Assembly: GCA_937899725.1 (NCBI GenBank)
Contig: CALCCA010000065.1
Span: 1 to 64,000 of the forward strand
Source of the DNA: an uncultured Halomicronema sp.
GTDB taxonomy: Bacteria > Cyanobacteriota > Cyanobacteriia > Phormidesmidales > Phormidesmidaceae
DNA length: 64,000 nucleotides
Direction of reading: 5' to 3'
Shown here: positions 17,871-27,090 of the stretch, one piece after another
Layout of the letters: every line of letters starts with the position of its first letter
Numbering within the stretch: the stretch's first letter is position 1
Translations under genes and position numbers: made by a program
Notes under the pieces: model-generated
Seen by the model: the letters and a program-made list of their open reading frames with translations, nothing else
Told to the model about the DNA's origin: nothing
Databases searched by the model: none

Positions 17871-18815
17871 CTAAACGGTTTGAGAGCGCTTCAACCGGAC
17901 GCCCAAGCCGGCGACAACCAATAACCCTAGAACTGCAGTAGGTTCAGGAATGGTGGGCGGAGCCTGATTTTGCTCCCAACGTAAAGCGGCGATCGCGCCA
18001 CTGCCAGGATAAAGAACATCTAAGCGTTTGACCCCAGCACTGTCGAAGTTAAAGCGGTACAACGAATTGTCACCGGTCTTTTCACTCAGCTGTTCGGCAG
18101 TACCATCATTTATGGCTGCTTCATCAAACTTCCAAGTTGCAATTTCTTCGTCGTTTTCGCCATAGGCAGCAAAGACAATATGTTTGCCGCGCGCGCCAAA
18201 ATCATCAATGTCAAGCAAATCGATTGATGTCAGGTCAATCATCTCTTCAAAAGAAAATGAGATCAGACCTCCGTTAGCGTTGTCATCTGGCTTGAAGTTC
18301 TTGTTGTTCTCCTGAAGAATCAACACGTTGCCTAAGTTGATCGGCGTATCGGAGTTGTCATCCTTAGCCACCAAAAAGGTTTGATTCGTCAGATCGTCAT
18401 GCCCGGTTAGCAAATCTTTGTCGAACGTGCCACCGCTTTTGAAATCGTTATTCCGCTTTCGAGCCTTACTATCTTCAGAATAGTAATTGGGATCAGTGTT
18501 AAACAACACAAGATCACGAGACTTGAGCTGAGAGAGGTCGGAGGGGATTTCACCATTGTTTGGCTTGTTGTAGCCGTCAATGCTGATGCCAAAATCTAAC
18601 AGCCACTGATCAGAGACAGTATAATCTTCGTTCGAACCGGCATTTTCCCAGTCGCCAACACTCAAACCCAAGTCGTTGACGTCGAGCTGATTACCGTTAG
18701 CGTCAGTATCGAAATCGAAAACATAGGTTGCGGCATGAGCAGCACTAGAAAGCGTTTGAGCCAGCCCTAAGCTGCCAAGACACGCGACGAGTAAAAGTAT
18801 TTTATTACGAGCCAT
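17871..18815 (-). CDS. Secreted PEP-CTERM protein
   Basis: 314 aa. The signal peptide ends near AHAATYVFDF (about residue 29). The mature region is acidic, rich in Asp/Asn and beta-prone, with no known enzymatic motif. The tail is IPEPTAVLGLLVVAGLGV followed by RLKRSQ, a textbook PEP-CTERM sorting signal. It is probably surface-exposed or in the extracellular matrix. Monocistronic, with its own terminator. Confidence 0.85.
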   Translation of the reverse strand: MARNKILLLVACLGSLGLAQTLSSAAHAATYVFDFDTDANGNQLDVNDLGLSVGDWENAGSNEDYTVSDQWLLDFGISIDGYNKPNNGEIPSDLSQLKSRDLVLFNTDPNYYSEDSKARKRNNDFKSGGTFDKDLLTGHDDLTNQTFLVAKDDNSDTPINLGNVLILQENNKNFKPDDNANGGLISFSFEEMIDLTSIDLLDIDDFGARGKHIVFAAYGENDEEIATWKFDEAAINDGTAEQLSEKTGDNSLYRFNFDSAGVKRLDVLYPGSGAIAALRWEQNQAPPTIPEPTAVLGLLVVAGLGVRLKRSQTV

Positions 18816-19388
18816 AGAGCTTCAGTATTGAGGACGATCGGGAGAGCTTAAAGATGCACTAGCCCGGCAAGAGCAGTGAGCACTCCTTACCTGTGACTAT
18901 AGTTACACGATAAAAAGTAGAAATGGCAGAGGCATCAGTAGGATTGATGCTTTTTTCATAGAACACCCGAGCTAAAACATCTCAACTTTAAAGTTCTCCG
19001 AATCCTTAGAACCCAATCCTTCTACGCTAGGGTGAGGAAGACCTGGGCTTGGGAAACTCTATTACTGTCTAGAGAGCGCCTTTCCTAGATATCGGCGCTA
19101 GGCATATAGGATGTAAAACGCTCAACACCTACGTGATAATACTTAAGAACGAGATTTTCTACGGCGCCTAACCTTCAGGAGTTGCCATGAAATCGCAAGC
19201 GTTTCTAAAGCTCTGATAAATCGCTTGAATTTACCGAGTCCTCCAGCCAGAGAAGGTCGTGACACTCAGCGATACATCGGCTGTTGGCCCAACAGTTTGA
19301 GCCTACAGCCGGTCAGGGGGGCAGACGACATCAGGCAACAACTGGACTTGATCTTGATCGCTGCTAGCCAGGGTGATCGCGCTCTTGT
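18816..19388. other. Intergenic region, nothing recognised
   Basis: Lies between the 3' end of the squalene/phytoene synthase-like gene and the start of the PEP-CTERM gene, both on the minus strand. Only very short frames occur, such as eight codons from the ATG near 19188. The promoter of the PEP-CTERM gene should lie near 18820-18960. Confidence 0.3.
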
Positions 19389-20294
19389 CTAGGGTTGACG
19401 TCTGGTGCCACGGTAATGTGCCAAGTCCTGCGCCACAACTGGCCAATAGTGCTCGGCGAATTCCACAAAATCATATTGGCAGTCTCGCAACACGCTTTCG
19501 ATCCGGGTATATCGATGGATGAACCATTGAGTCAGCGCTTGCCAGGCAGGGTGTAAATCGTTTGCTTGTATGAGAGAGAGATTTTGCCGGCGCCACTGGG
19601 GTAAATATTGCTCGACCCAAAATTGCATGAGGGGGCGATAGCCAGAGTGATTTAGGCAGCTCAGATCGAGCATGTTTTGTCGAGTCAAACCAAAGTGGGT
19701 CAAAAGCTCGCTGGGGAAGTAACACACTCCCTGCTGCGCATCTTCATACAAATCGCGCAGATTGTTATAAAACTGGTCGACCATGCCAAATTGACGGGAG
19801 ATTGTGCGTTGATGGTCGGCCAACTGTGGCAAAAGCTGAAAGCAAGAACCAGCGAGCCGATCAAGCATCGTTTCATACCCTTTGAGGGTTTTAATCGTGA
19901 GCTGTGGCTGATGGTATTCAGCGATCGCTTCGATGTAGCAGTCCCAAGCCAAGATCTGGGCCTGATAACGCGGAGCGGTAGTGGGTTGAAACCAAGCTGA
20001 CTCAATTTGCTGTAGCACCTCCCATTGTTGGTGCTGAGCAGACAAGAAACGCTGCTGCTGCAAATCTTTCCAGGCTCGGTAAAAGGCTGGGAACCGCTGC
20101 CCGCCTGGTTGGACAACTTGGTCTTGCTCGGCCAGTCGATCAACCCAACGAATCCAATAAAATCGTTGTTGCCACAAAGCCTGAGTTTGAGAGGAGAGAC
20201 CCACCAACCACACGCCGTTGTCTTCGTCTTTGAGGGCATCATCAGCGATGCCGTTGCCGACCGAAGAAGCAACTGCTTCAGAAATCTTCATCAT
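19389..20294 (-). CDS. Divergent squalene/phytoene synthase-like protein
   Basis: 301 aa. Head-to-head prenyl synthases have two Asp-rich motifs. The second is recognisable as DQFYNNLRDLYEDAQQG followed by YFPSELLTHFGL (about residues 173-203). The first is degenerate: the expected R-x-x-DD-x-x-D region reads WIRWVDRLAEQD. This suggests altered chemistry or a non-catalytic role (inference). ATG 20294 was chosen over the GTG at 20315. It is divergent from accD across about 310 nt. Confidence 0.7.
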   Translation of the reverse strand: MMKISEAVASSVGNGIADDALKDEDNGVWLVGLSSQTQALWQQRFYWIRWVDRLAEQDQVVQPGGQRFPAFYRAWKDLQQQRFLSAQHQQWEVLQQIESAWFQPTTAPRYQAQILAWDCYIEAIAEYHQPQLTIKTLKGYETMLDRLAGSCFQLLPQLADHQRTISRQFGMVDQFYNNLRDLYEDAQQGVCYFPSELLTHFGLTRQNMLDLSCLNHSGYRPLMQFWVEQYLPQWRRQNLSLIQANDLHPAWQALTQWFIHRYTRIESVLRDCQYDFVEFAEHYWPVVAQDLAHYRGTRRQP

Positions 20295-20607
20295 TTTTAG
20301 TAGAGCACCCTGCACTTGTACTCGCAGGATAGTGAATTGTCGGCCTCAATGCCCTCGCCACAATTACAGTCTTAACCCGATGGAAGGAGGCGCGGGGGTG
20401 AGTTTTGAAAGTCCTATCCATTGCGACTTTGGGCGATAGTATACCGCTTGCCACCCTGAAATTTTGAGGGCAATTGGGGTTGCTGAGAGCCGGGTGAAGA
20501 TTAGTGCTAACGAGAGGCGATCGCTGGGGTGCCACCAAACCCGATAGGATAAGTTGCAGCCCCACCTGTGGGTGATGTGTTCCCCTCGCGTGTGATTTTT
20601 CAGAAGC
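20295..20607. promoter_or_regulatory. Divergent promoter region, prenyl-synthase-like gene and accD
   Basis: No gene. Both genes start outward from this region, so it must hold both promoters. I could not place confident -10/-35 boxes. Confidence 0.4.
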
Positions 20608-21525
20608 ATGTCACTGTTTGATTGGTTTGCAAATCGTCGCAAGGCCGGCCCCATTAGCCAAGAGCGACAAGAACGTGAAATTGCCGATGGTCTTTGGTCC
20701 AAGTGTGACGCTTGTGGCGTCATGACCTACACCAAAGACTTGGTGGCAAATCAGCTGGTTTGTGCCGAGTGTGGTCATCACCATCGCGTCTTTAGTGATG
20801 ATCGAATTCAACAACTGATTGATGAAGGCTCTTGGCAACCGTTGGACATTCAGATTCGGCCCCAAGACCCGCTCAAGTTTCGCGATCGCAAAGCCTATGC
20901 TGATCGTTTGCGTGACATGCAATCTCGGACTGAGCTAACCGATGCCGTTCAAACGGGCATTGGTCAGCTAGAGGGTCTAACCATCGGGCTCGGCGTGATG
21001 GATTTTCGGTTTATGGGTGGCAGCATGGGTTCCGTCGTGGGGGAAAAATTAACCCGCATGATTGAACACAGCACTGATTTGGGGTACCCGGTCATCATTG
21101 TTTGCGCCTCGGGCGGCGCGCGCATGCAAGAAGGCATGTTGAGTTTGATGCAGATGGCCAAAATTTCGGGGGCGTTAGAACGCCATCGTGAGGCGCGTCT
21201 CCTATACCTGCCAGTGCTGTCGCACCCAACCACCGGTGGCGTAACAGCCAGCTTTGCGATGTTAGGTGACGTCATTTTGGCAGAACCCCAGGCCACCATT
21301 GCATTTGCCGGACGTCGCGTGGTGGAACAAACCCTGCGCGAAAAACTGCCGGATGATTTTCAAACGGCGGAATATTTGCTGAAGCACGGTTTTGTCGATG
21401 CGATCGTGCCTCGCACTGAACTAAAAACGACGCTGGGCAAGCTCATTCGTCTACATCAACCCGTGCCATCATCGCCAATTCAGCCAATGCGAGTTGCCGT
21501 CAAGCCCCAAGTCGCTCTTTCATAA
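20608..21525 (+). CDS. accD: Acetyl-CoA carboxylase carboxyltransferase subunit beta
   Basis: 305 aa. With AccA it transfers the carboxyl group from biotin carrier protein to acetyl-CoA, the first committed step of fatty acid synthesis. Seen: an N-terminal zinc ribbon with C33/C36 and C52/C55 (CDAC ... CAEC), then the crotonase-like core [39 protein letters not shown] and [10 protein letters not shown]. The length is typical. Downstream is psbV after about 250 nt, probably a separate transcript. Confidence 0.97.
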   Translation: MSLFDWFANRRKAGPISQERQEREIADGLWSKCDACGVMTYTKDLVANQLVCAECGHHHRVFSDDRIQQLIDEGSWQPLDIQIRPQDPLKFRDRKAYADRLRDMQSRTELTDAVQTGIGQLEGLTIGLGVMDFRFMGGSMGSVVGEKLTRMIEHSTDLGYPVIIVCASGGARMQEGMLSLMQMAKISGALERHREARLLYLPVLSHPTTGGVTASFAMLGDVILAEPQATIAFAGRRVVEQTLREKLPDDFQTAEYLLKHGFVDAIVPRTELKTTLGKLIRLHQPVPSSPIQPMRVAVKPQVALS

Positions 21526-21772
21526 CGACCACATCCAACAACGTTAAGGTTGCTGTCATCCGTTGAAACGTTTGGGAATAGCCCCATTCGGTGGCATGAT
21601 AAAGATTATGAGAATGACTTAACACTCATTGGTAATTGGGTTGGAGTGCTGATGTTGGCTTGACGACAAACCAGCTTTTTGAGACTTGAACCGTCTCAAA
21701 TCAACTTTTAAGTGAGTGGCTAAGTTTGCTGTGTTGTGTAATGGCTAGCCATAAATACATTTGAGGAGAACC

Positions 21773-22291
21773 ATGTTTAAGAGATGCATTTGGCTAGCTG
21801 CGATGGCGGTGCTGGTCGTGAGCCAGTTTTTTTCCAGTCCCGCTGTCGCAGCAGAGCTAGATGAGGCGACGCGCACCATCAAGCTCAATGATCAGGGCGA
21901 TACCCTGGTGCTTTCCCTGGGGCAAGTCGCTCGAGGACGTAAGCAATTTAACTACGCTTGCGGCTCTTGTCACACTGCCGGAGTCACGAAGACTAACCCC
22001 ACTGTGGGCCTAGATCCCGAAAGTTTAGCTGGGGCGCTGCCGCAACGAAATAATCTGGAAGCCCTCGTCGATTATTTCAAAAATCCAACCACCTATGATG
22101 GTTTGACCGAAATCTCTCAGCTTCATCCCAGTACCAAGAGTGCTGATATCTATCCCAAAATGCGGAGTTTAACTGAGGATGACTTGGTTGCCATCGCCGG
22201 TCACATCTTGCTGCAACCTAACGTGATTGGCCCGCTTTGGGGGGGTGGCAAGAGCACTTATTCAGCGCCTGGTTTAGGCGAACTAATGTAG
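21773..22291 (+). CDS. psbV: Photosystem II cytochrome c550, PsbV
   Basis: 172 aa precursor, lumenal extrinsic PSII subunit that stabilises the Mn cluster. The signal peptide ends at PAVAA (about 27). The mature protein begins ELDEATRTIKLND. The haem site is C63-GS-C66-H67 in NYACGSCHTAG, and the second axial His is likely that in SQLHPSTKSADIYPKMR. The C-terminus GPLWGGGKSTYSAPGLGELM is characteristic. TTG 21761 is in frame, but GAGGAG overlaps it and points to ATG 21773. Confidence 0.97.
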   Translation: MFKRCIWLAAMAVLVVSQFFSSPAVAAELDEATRTIKLNDQGDTLVLSLGQVARGRKQFNYACGSCHTAGVTKTNPTVGLDPESLAGALPQRNNLEALVDYFKNPTTYDGLTEISQLHPSTKSADIYPKMRSLTEDDLVAIAGHILLQPNVIGPLWGGGKSTYSAPGLGELM

Positions 22292-22347
22292 TTGACAACC
22301 GCCTCAAGTGCTTGAACACTTAGACACTGAGTTGTCGTAGCTTCCTT

Positions 22348-22385
22348 AAAATCCTCTGGTACCTAGTTGGGTATCAGAGGATTTT
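22348..22385 (+). terminator. psbV terminator
   Basis: A 16-bp stem, 22348-22363 with 22370-22385, carries one G-T pair. A-tract and T-tract form its base, with a further T-rich stretch downstream. It is 57 nt past the psbV stop. Confidence 0.85.
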
Positions 22386-22483
22386 CAACTATTTTTCTGT
22401 CCACAGAGCCATACATAGAGAAGTTGTATAGTTCACCCAAATTCACAGTATTGGGCTAAGCCGGGCCTCTCGCAACCATGGAG

Positions 22484-22590
22484 ATATAGCAGAATGCGGA
22501 ATGCAGAGTTCGTAATGCGGAATTAAAATGCTTGCCAGATATCGGACTCAGCCATCCAGGTTGACCTGATCAAACTGCGGCTTGCTATAT
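22484..22590 (+). repeat. MITE-like element, copy 1 (107 bp)
   Basis: Ends are perfect 8-bp inverted repeats, ATATAGCA ... TGCTATAT. The right half (GACCTGATCAAACTGCGGCTTGCTATAT region) is nearly identical to the copies at 40880-40980 and 48205-48315. The left half begins AGCAGAATGCGGAATGC, like copy 2. It is non-coding, between psbV and msrA. A transposase elsewhere would be needed for mobility. Confidence 0.8.
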
Positions 22591-22824
22591 CGGCTAACAC
22601 AGCCAGCCCTGGCGGAAACCTGATCGGCCACCTCGCCAGCCTCAGCACCGAGAACTGGCGATCTGACGGTCAAAAAGCCAGGGTTTTCCCGCAGCTAACG
22701 CTCCCTTGCTCAGAGACAGTTCACGGCCCTCGAGATTAAGCCTCAGGCCCCTTCTGCATGAACTAAGCCATGATCGTCTGACTATCTGGCCAAGATGACT
22801 TAAAACTCTAGGAAAAAATGTGTC

Positions 22825-23496
22825 ATGGTTTTAAAAGAAACTCATGCTCACCGCTTTAGAGCCGGCTCAACTATGAATCGACGTTGGATCAATGTGTTGT
22901 TTGGGGTGGTCATTTTATGGTTCGGATTCACCGCTCCCGTCGATGCTGCGACTGAAGACACCACTGCCACTGCGGTCTTTGCAGGAGGCTGCTTTTGGTG
23001 CATGGAACAGCCATTTGATGAGCTGCCTGGCGTGATTGACACGACCTCGGGCTATACAGGCGGTACGGTAGAAAATCCCAGTTATTATCAAGTCTCAGCC
23101 GGGAGAACTGGGCATGTCGAAGCCGTTCAAGTGACCTATGAGCCCAGTCAGGTTAGCTACGAAACCCTGCTGGATGTGTTTTGGCACAATGTTGACCCGG
23201 TTGATCGCCGAGGACAGTTTTGCGATAAGGGCAGTCAGTATCAGTCAGCGATCTTTTATCAAAATGAGGCGCAACGAGCAGCCGCGATCGCCTCAAAAGC
23301 CACCTTGTCTGACGCCGGCCAGTTGGCTGCAGAAGTGGCGACTGAGATCCGAGCCGCTGCAACGTTTTACCCCGCCGAAGGGTATCACCAAAACTATTAC
23401 AAGACTCACCCCGTGCGCTACAAGGTCTATCGCTTTGGCTGCGGTCGCGACCAGCGGCTCAGCGAAATTTGGGGTAAAGACGCCGGACACTCGTAA
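22825..23496 (+). CDS. msrA: Peptide methionine sulfoxide reductase MsrA, exported form
   Basis: 223 aa. Reduces methionine-S-sulfoxide. The active motif is GGCFWCMEQ (C56 nucleophile, C59), followed by GYTGGTVENPSYYQVSAGRTGHVEAV. WHNVDP and FYPAEGYHQNYYKTHP also match the family. A hydrophobic segment (about 22-36) ending at PVDAA indicates a signal peptide, so this is a periplasmic or lumenal isoform. ATG 22825 has an upstream AGGAAA. ATG 22873 would give a shorter, more usual signal peptide and is a real alternative. Confidence 0.94.
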   Translation: MVLKETHAHRFRAGSTMNRRWINVLFGVVILWFGFTAPVDAATEDTTATAVFAGGCFWCMEQPFDELPGVIDTTSGYTGGTVENPSYYQVSAGRTGHVEAVQVTYEPSQVSYETLLDVFWHNVDPVDRRGQFCDKGSQYQSAIFYQNEAQRAAAIASKATLSDAGQLAAEVATEIRAAATFYPAEGYHQNYYKTHPVRYKVYRFGCGRDQRLSEIWGKDAGHS

Positions 23497-23536
23497 GCCA
23501 AGCCAGGATGACGCAGACGGCGGGCCGGGAGTAGGA

Positions 23537-23567
23537 AAGCTGGAGCCAGCATTGGTGGCTCCAGCTT
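23537..23567. terminator. Hairpin between convergent msrA and SGNH hydrolase
   Basis: A 12-bp perfect stem (AAGCTGGAGCCA with TGGCTCCAGCTT) has a 7-nt loop and sits between two convergent stop codons. T-runs are weak, so termination is inferred from position. Confidence 0.65.
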
Positions 23568-23579
23568 CAACTGACTAAC

Positions 23580-24641
23580 TCAACGGCGGAGTAAACGAGT
23601 GCCACCTACCGCCGCCATCAGCACCAGCATGCCCCCGACCATTCCCGGTTCAGGAATCGAGACCGCTTTAGGGTCGGAATCACGTTCATGCAACTGACTC
23701 AACGCTGCTTGCGCAACGAACTTGTGCCCCTGAGTGGTGGGATGAAAATCGTCCCAAAATAAAAATTGATCGGGAGCATCACACACAGTAAAGCCATCCA
23801 AATCAACCGGAAAGCTGTAATCAGTCAGGCAAGCGTCGGTCACATTGGCAAAGTCAAACTTATCGGGATTAGCGATCGCGTTCAGCAATTCGCCATTCAG
23901 ATCAAAGTCAATGAAATTGACCTCCGGTGTGGCTGAGACAAAATCTTCAACCAAAGCAGACAGGGCAGTGTTGTAGTCAATCACACGGCTGCTGAGCGTT
24001 GGCGCTTCAGGCGTTCCTGAGAAGCGCGGCGTCAGGCTCAGGTCAGGCAGGCCACTGACGAGGATGTTTTTGGCCCCACTGCCGACTAAAGTTTGCAGCG
24101 CTGTGGAGGTATTTTGCAGCGGCACGGTAATGTCAGTTTCCGCAGGTATGGCCTCACTACCGGCAAAATCGTTGCCGCCCGCCAGATAAACAAACAGCGC
24201 ATCCTCGGCAGGCGGCACCCCAGAGAAGTTAACAAAGCTGCTGAAGGCAGTGACTTGAGCTAGAGCGCCCGTATCGAGTGGAAAGTTGGGGACCACCGTG
24301 TTGTCAGTGCCGGTACTAGCCCCGCCCACCCCAAAGTGGATGCCTTCACTCACGTCGGTTGCGAGCGGGTTCAGTAGCAGATCGGCAAATAAAGCCGGTT
24401 CTAATTCAAAGGAGTCGGCTAAATACTCGACCCAGACAGGCCCGTTGGATAAGCGCTGAGCGTAGGGTGGCGATTGAGGAATACCGAGGGGTGATAGTGC
24501 CGAAGATGCGCGAAAGATATTGCCCGCATCCACCAGGCTGTCGCCAAAGACATATAACTGTCTAAAAGAGGCCGCCCGTGCTTCTAACGGGGTGATCGCC
24601 GCCATAACAGCAATACCAGTAGAAACAAAGACTGATTTCAT
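23580..24641 (-). CDS. Secreted SGNH/GDSL hydrolase with PEP-CTERM tail
   Basis: 353 aa. Signal peptide to about residue 24, then block I FGDSLVDAGN (catalytic Ser), block III-type GGNDFAGS (oxyanion Asn) and block V DDFHPTTQGH (catalytic Asp/His). This is the plant-type GDSL lipase/esterase arrangement. The C-terminus IPEPGMVGGMLVLMAAVGG followed by TRLLRR is a PEP-CTERM sorting signal, so the enzyme is probably delivered to the cell surface. GGGAG 9 nt before ATG 24641 fixes the start. Confidence 0.9.
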   Translation of the reverse strand: MKSVFVSTGIAVMAAITPLEARAASFRQLYVFGDSLVDAGNIFRASSALSPLGIPQSPPYAQRLSNGPVWVEYLADSFELEPALFADLLLNPLATDVSEGIHFGVGGASTGTDNTVVPNFPLDTGALAQVTAFSSFVNFSGVPPAEDALFVYLAGGNDFAGSEAIPAETDITVPLQNTSTALQTLVGSGAKNILVSGLPDLSLTPRFSGTPEAPTLSSRVIDYNTALSALVEDFVSATPEVNFIDFDLNGELLNAIANPDKFDFANVTDACLTDYSFPVDLDGFTVCDAPDQFLFWDDFHPTTQGHKFVAQAALSQLHERDSDPKAVSIPEPGMVGGMLVLMAAVGGTRLLRR

Positions 24642-25092
24642 TGCGTCCACTCCCAGATCACAGCGTTATGCAAGTCAGCGATCGCTCGACCAGCCTGCCA
24701 TCACGCGACTCAATTCACTAACACCATAGAGGATAGGGTTTGGGCAGCGTCAACACTATCTCCGTAGTTTTACGACAACTTTATACAAACCTTGTGAAGT
24801 TTCGATGAGTTCGGATGAAGACGGAGTTCGGAAGGTGAGATTCGGAATTCGGAGTTCGGAAGGTGGAGTGCGGCGGGAGGCGGTTGTTGAGAGAGGCGGC
24901 TGGAAACGGTTTGAGTGGTACTCTATCTCGGCGGCTCTGGTGCCAAGAAAGTTGGCTGAATTCACGATATTGGTTAATTCTCCCAAGGGGAGCAAGAGAA
25001 TTGTGCAGCCCGGTCGTAGGATGCCCCACATACATCCCGAGTTCGGCGATAACGGGCTGAACTCGGAAGGGCACAGAGTTAGCACTGGGTCA
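24642..25092. repeat. Intergenic region with GTTCGGAA-type short repeats
   Basis: GGAGTTCGGAAGGTG occurs at 24823-24837 and again at 24851-24865, with ATTCGGAATTCGG between them. Further GTTCGG and AACTCGG words lie near 25030-25070. Open frames here on both strands (about 97-109 codons) arise from this repetitive sequence and look non-genic. Confidence 0.6.
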
Positions 25093-25962
25093 TCAAGTTT
25101 CTGAAGTAGACGAGGGGTCGCCGCCTAAACCAGGGCTGAGAAAGGCCACCAGGAAACCGATCGCGAATCCGGTCACGTTGCGGGTGAGAGGAATCCAGTC
25201 ACTGGTGCGCGTGACGACAGGACCGAGCCCAAAGGCGAAAAAGAGGATGCCCCATAGGGGAGAGAAAATTAGCACCCATTGCCAGGCAATGATTTGACCC
25301 GGCTTGCGGGGATGACCGGCGAATCCGGCAATGACGCCACCGACGACTGATGTAATCAATGTCAAAATCCACTGCTCTTGGGGCAAGCCAGGCACGACAA
25401 CGCAGCCATCTTTACGCAGGCAGGTTTCGATCGCTCCCAACGCTTCAATAATGGCCAGATTTTCCCCATTATCGCGGACAAAAAACTGGTTGCCGTAGCG
25501 CGTTTGCAGCTCAATCCAAAAGGTGCGGGGTAGCAGGTCAAACAGAGCATCGCCCACGCTGAAGTTGAGCAAGTTGCCGCCCCGAGGGTCAGCGATCAGT
25601 AGCACACTGCGCTCGTCTAACCCCCAGTACTCCTTCACAGCGCGACCAGGGGTGCGATCGTACTGGGTTAAGACCCTGAGCTTCCAGCCGCTCTCCTCTT
25701 CAAAGTTTTGTAGCCGGTCGTTAAGTCGTGCTTCCTCGGCACCACTGAGCGACTTCGCTAGATCAATGATGAGGGTGGGCTCTTCGGGCAAGAGTTCGGG
25801 ATTGTCATAGGCAGCGGCAGGGGCGGCAGCAAACGACCAGCAGGCCACACTCACCCAAACCGCCAGCAGCCACCGGAGCGGCTGTCCCTTCACCCAATAA
25901 CCCATCGAAATGCCCATATATTCCACGCGTAAATTAGCTGACTGTTTGAGAGTCTGACTCAT
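25093..25962 (-). CDS. TPM-domain membrane protein
   Basis: 289 aa. A hydrophobic signal or anchor ends near AAAPAAAYDNPELL (about residue 50). The TPM/TLP18.3-Psb32-type domain follows at about 60-190 (IIDLAKSLSGAEEARL, WKLRVLTQYDRTPGRAVKEYWGLDERSVLLIADPRGGNLLNF). Three or four C-terminal membrane segments (about 205-280) follow. TPM domains occur in photosystem II repair factors, but the C-terminal membrane domain separates it from Psb32. Cyanobacterial orthologues of this layout are familiar to me, though without a function. Confidence 0.85.
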   Translation of the reverse strand: MSQTLKQSANLRVEYMGISMGYWVKGQPLRWLLAVWVSVACWSFAAAPAAAYDNPELLPEEPTLIIDLAKSLSGAEEARLNDRLQNFEEESGWKLRVLTQYDRTPGRAVKEYWGLDERSVLLIADPRGGNLLNFSVGDALFDLLPRTFWIELQTRYGNQFFVRDNGENLAIIEALGAIETCLRKDGCVVVPGLPQEQWILTLITSVVGGVIAGFAGHPRKPGQIIAWQWVLIFSPLWGILFFAFGLGPVVTRTSDWIPLTRNVTGFAIGFLVAFLSPGLGGDPSSTSET

Positions 25963-26043
25963 TTCGACTCTCGTTTGTTACAGATGTTTAACTTATTCTA
26001 AGGGATCAGTCTACAGATTCTCAGAAAATCCCGGTGAGAGCGT

Positions 26044-26643
26044 CTAGAGAGTCTCGTTATTTCCCGGTGCGTCCGTCGCGGTTTGGGGGTGAGCAGCGAG
26101 TTGCTGAGCCTCAGTCGATGGCGCTGAGGAGGGAGGCACAGGGCGGCTGTCAGGCGCTGGGGCTGGCGGCGGTGAGACTGATGATGAGGGCTCGACCACA
26201 GGCTGAGCGTCCTGATGGGGCGTCGGGTTGTTGAGGGTTGGTTTAGCTGACTGGCCAGTTGAGCGATCGCCATTGGTTACCGGTTGGGTAAAGGTTGTCC
26301 AAGCCGTACTGAGGCCAGCGACCAGGGTACGGGTGCCAATCTGCGCTCGTTTGGCCTGCACGCGCATCGTGCTGACACTTTCATCGACACGCTGAACCAC
26401 TCGGCCCGCATTTTGCACGCCTTCGTTCACATCGTCGGTGAGGCTGTTGATTTCAACACTGGTGAGGCGAATGGCTTCTAGCGTCGGCGGCAAATCGTGG
26501 TTAAGCGTATCGCACAGCTTTTCGACGCTGCGAGCGGCGCGGCTAAGCTCTCGGACGGCGGGCACTAGCACCACCAGCACTGCTGTCAAACTCACCGACA
26601 CCAGCACCAACGAGAGCACTAACCAAAAAACAGGATCAATCAC
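26044..26643 (-). CDS. DUF948-like membrane protein
   Basis: 199 aa. One N-terminal membrane helix (VFWLVLSLVLVSVSLTAVLVVLV), a helical region resembling DUF948 (RSVEKLCDTLNHDLPPTLEAIRLTSVEINSLTDDVNEGV) and a long Pro/Ser/Thr tail from about residue 120. GTG start at 26643, 25 nt after the YtxH gene on the same strand, so probably in the same operon. Function unknown; an envelope or stress role is suggested by the neighbour. Confidence 0.75.
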   Translation of the reverse strand: MIDPVFWLVLSLVLVSVSLTAVLVVLVPAVRELSRAARSVEKLCDTLNHDLPPTLEAIRLTSVEINSLTDDVNEGVQNAGRVVQRVDESVSTMRVQAKRAQIGTRTLVAGLSTAWTTFTQPVTNGDRSTGQSAKPTLNNPTPHQDAQPVVEPSSSVSPPPAPAPDSRPVPPSSAPSTEAQQLAAHPQTATDAPGNNETL

Positions 26644-26668
26644 AGCGGCGTTCTAAAACCATTTGGCA

Positions 26669-27001
26669 TTAGTCTTCGTAACCGTTTGAGGGAGCGGCAT
26701 CGGGGCCAACCAAATCGGCATACTCGCGTTGAGACGCTGCCTGACCTGCCGCGATCGCTTCGCGTAGGCGGATCAGCGTGGCTTCCCAGCGCCGCAGCGA
26801 CGTTTCTGACAGGCGATCGGTCTGTAACTGTAGGGAGGTGGCCAGATCTTCAACCATTTCAGGCAGGGCATCGGCTGATTTGCGCAAAAATTGTCGGGTC
26901 TCTCGGCCTGGGCGCGGCGCGACCAGTAGGCCCGTTACAGTGCCAATGGCCGTCCCGATGATGACACCACCTAAAAATGCTCCAGATTTATTGTCTGCCA
27001 T
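26669..27001 (-). CDS. YtxH-domain protein
   Basis: 110 aa. Starts MADNKSGAFLGGVIIGTAIGTVTGLLVAPRPGRETR. This glycine-rich membrane helix followed by APRPG-E-R is the YtxH (general stress/gas-vesicle-like GvpP-related) signature. The rest is amphipathic helix. AAGGAG 8 nt before ATG 27001 fixes the start inside a longer frame. Middle gene of a three-gene minus-strand cluster. Confidence 0.85.
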   Translation of the reverse strand: MADNKSGAFLGGVIIGTAIGTVTGLLVAPRPGRETRQFLRKSADALPEMVEDLATSLQLQTDRLSETSLRRWEATLIRLREAIAAGQAASQREYADLVGPDAAPSNGYED

Positions 27002-27090
27002 GGGTTGCAACTCCTTGTTAAGCCACTGCGATGGGGGTTCGGTCTGAGCGCTGCGAGGCCGTCGCAATGGGCCTCCCGTTGAGTCACTGA

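Noticed and set aside
24781-25104. Overlapping frames on both strands of about 97-109 codons
   Set aside because: They arise from GTTCGGAA-type repeats and have no SD or family resemblance.
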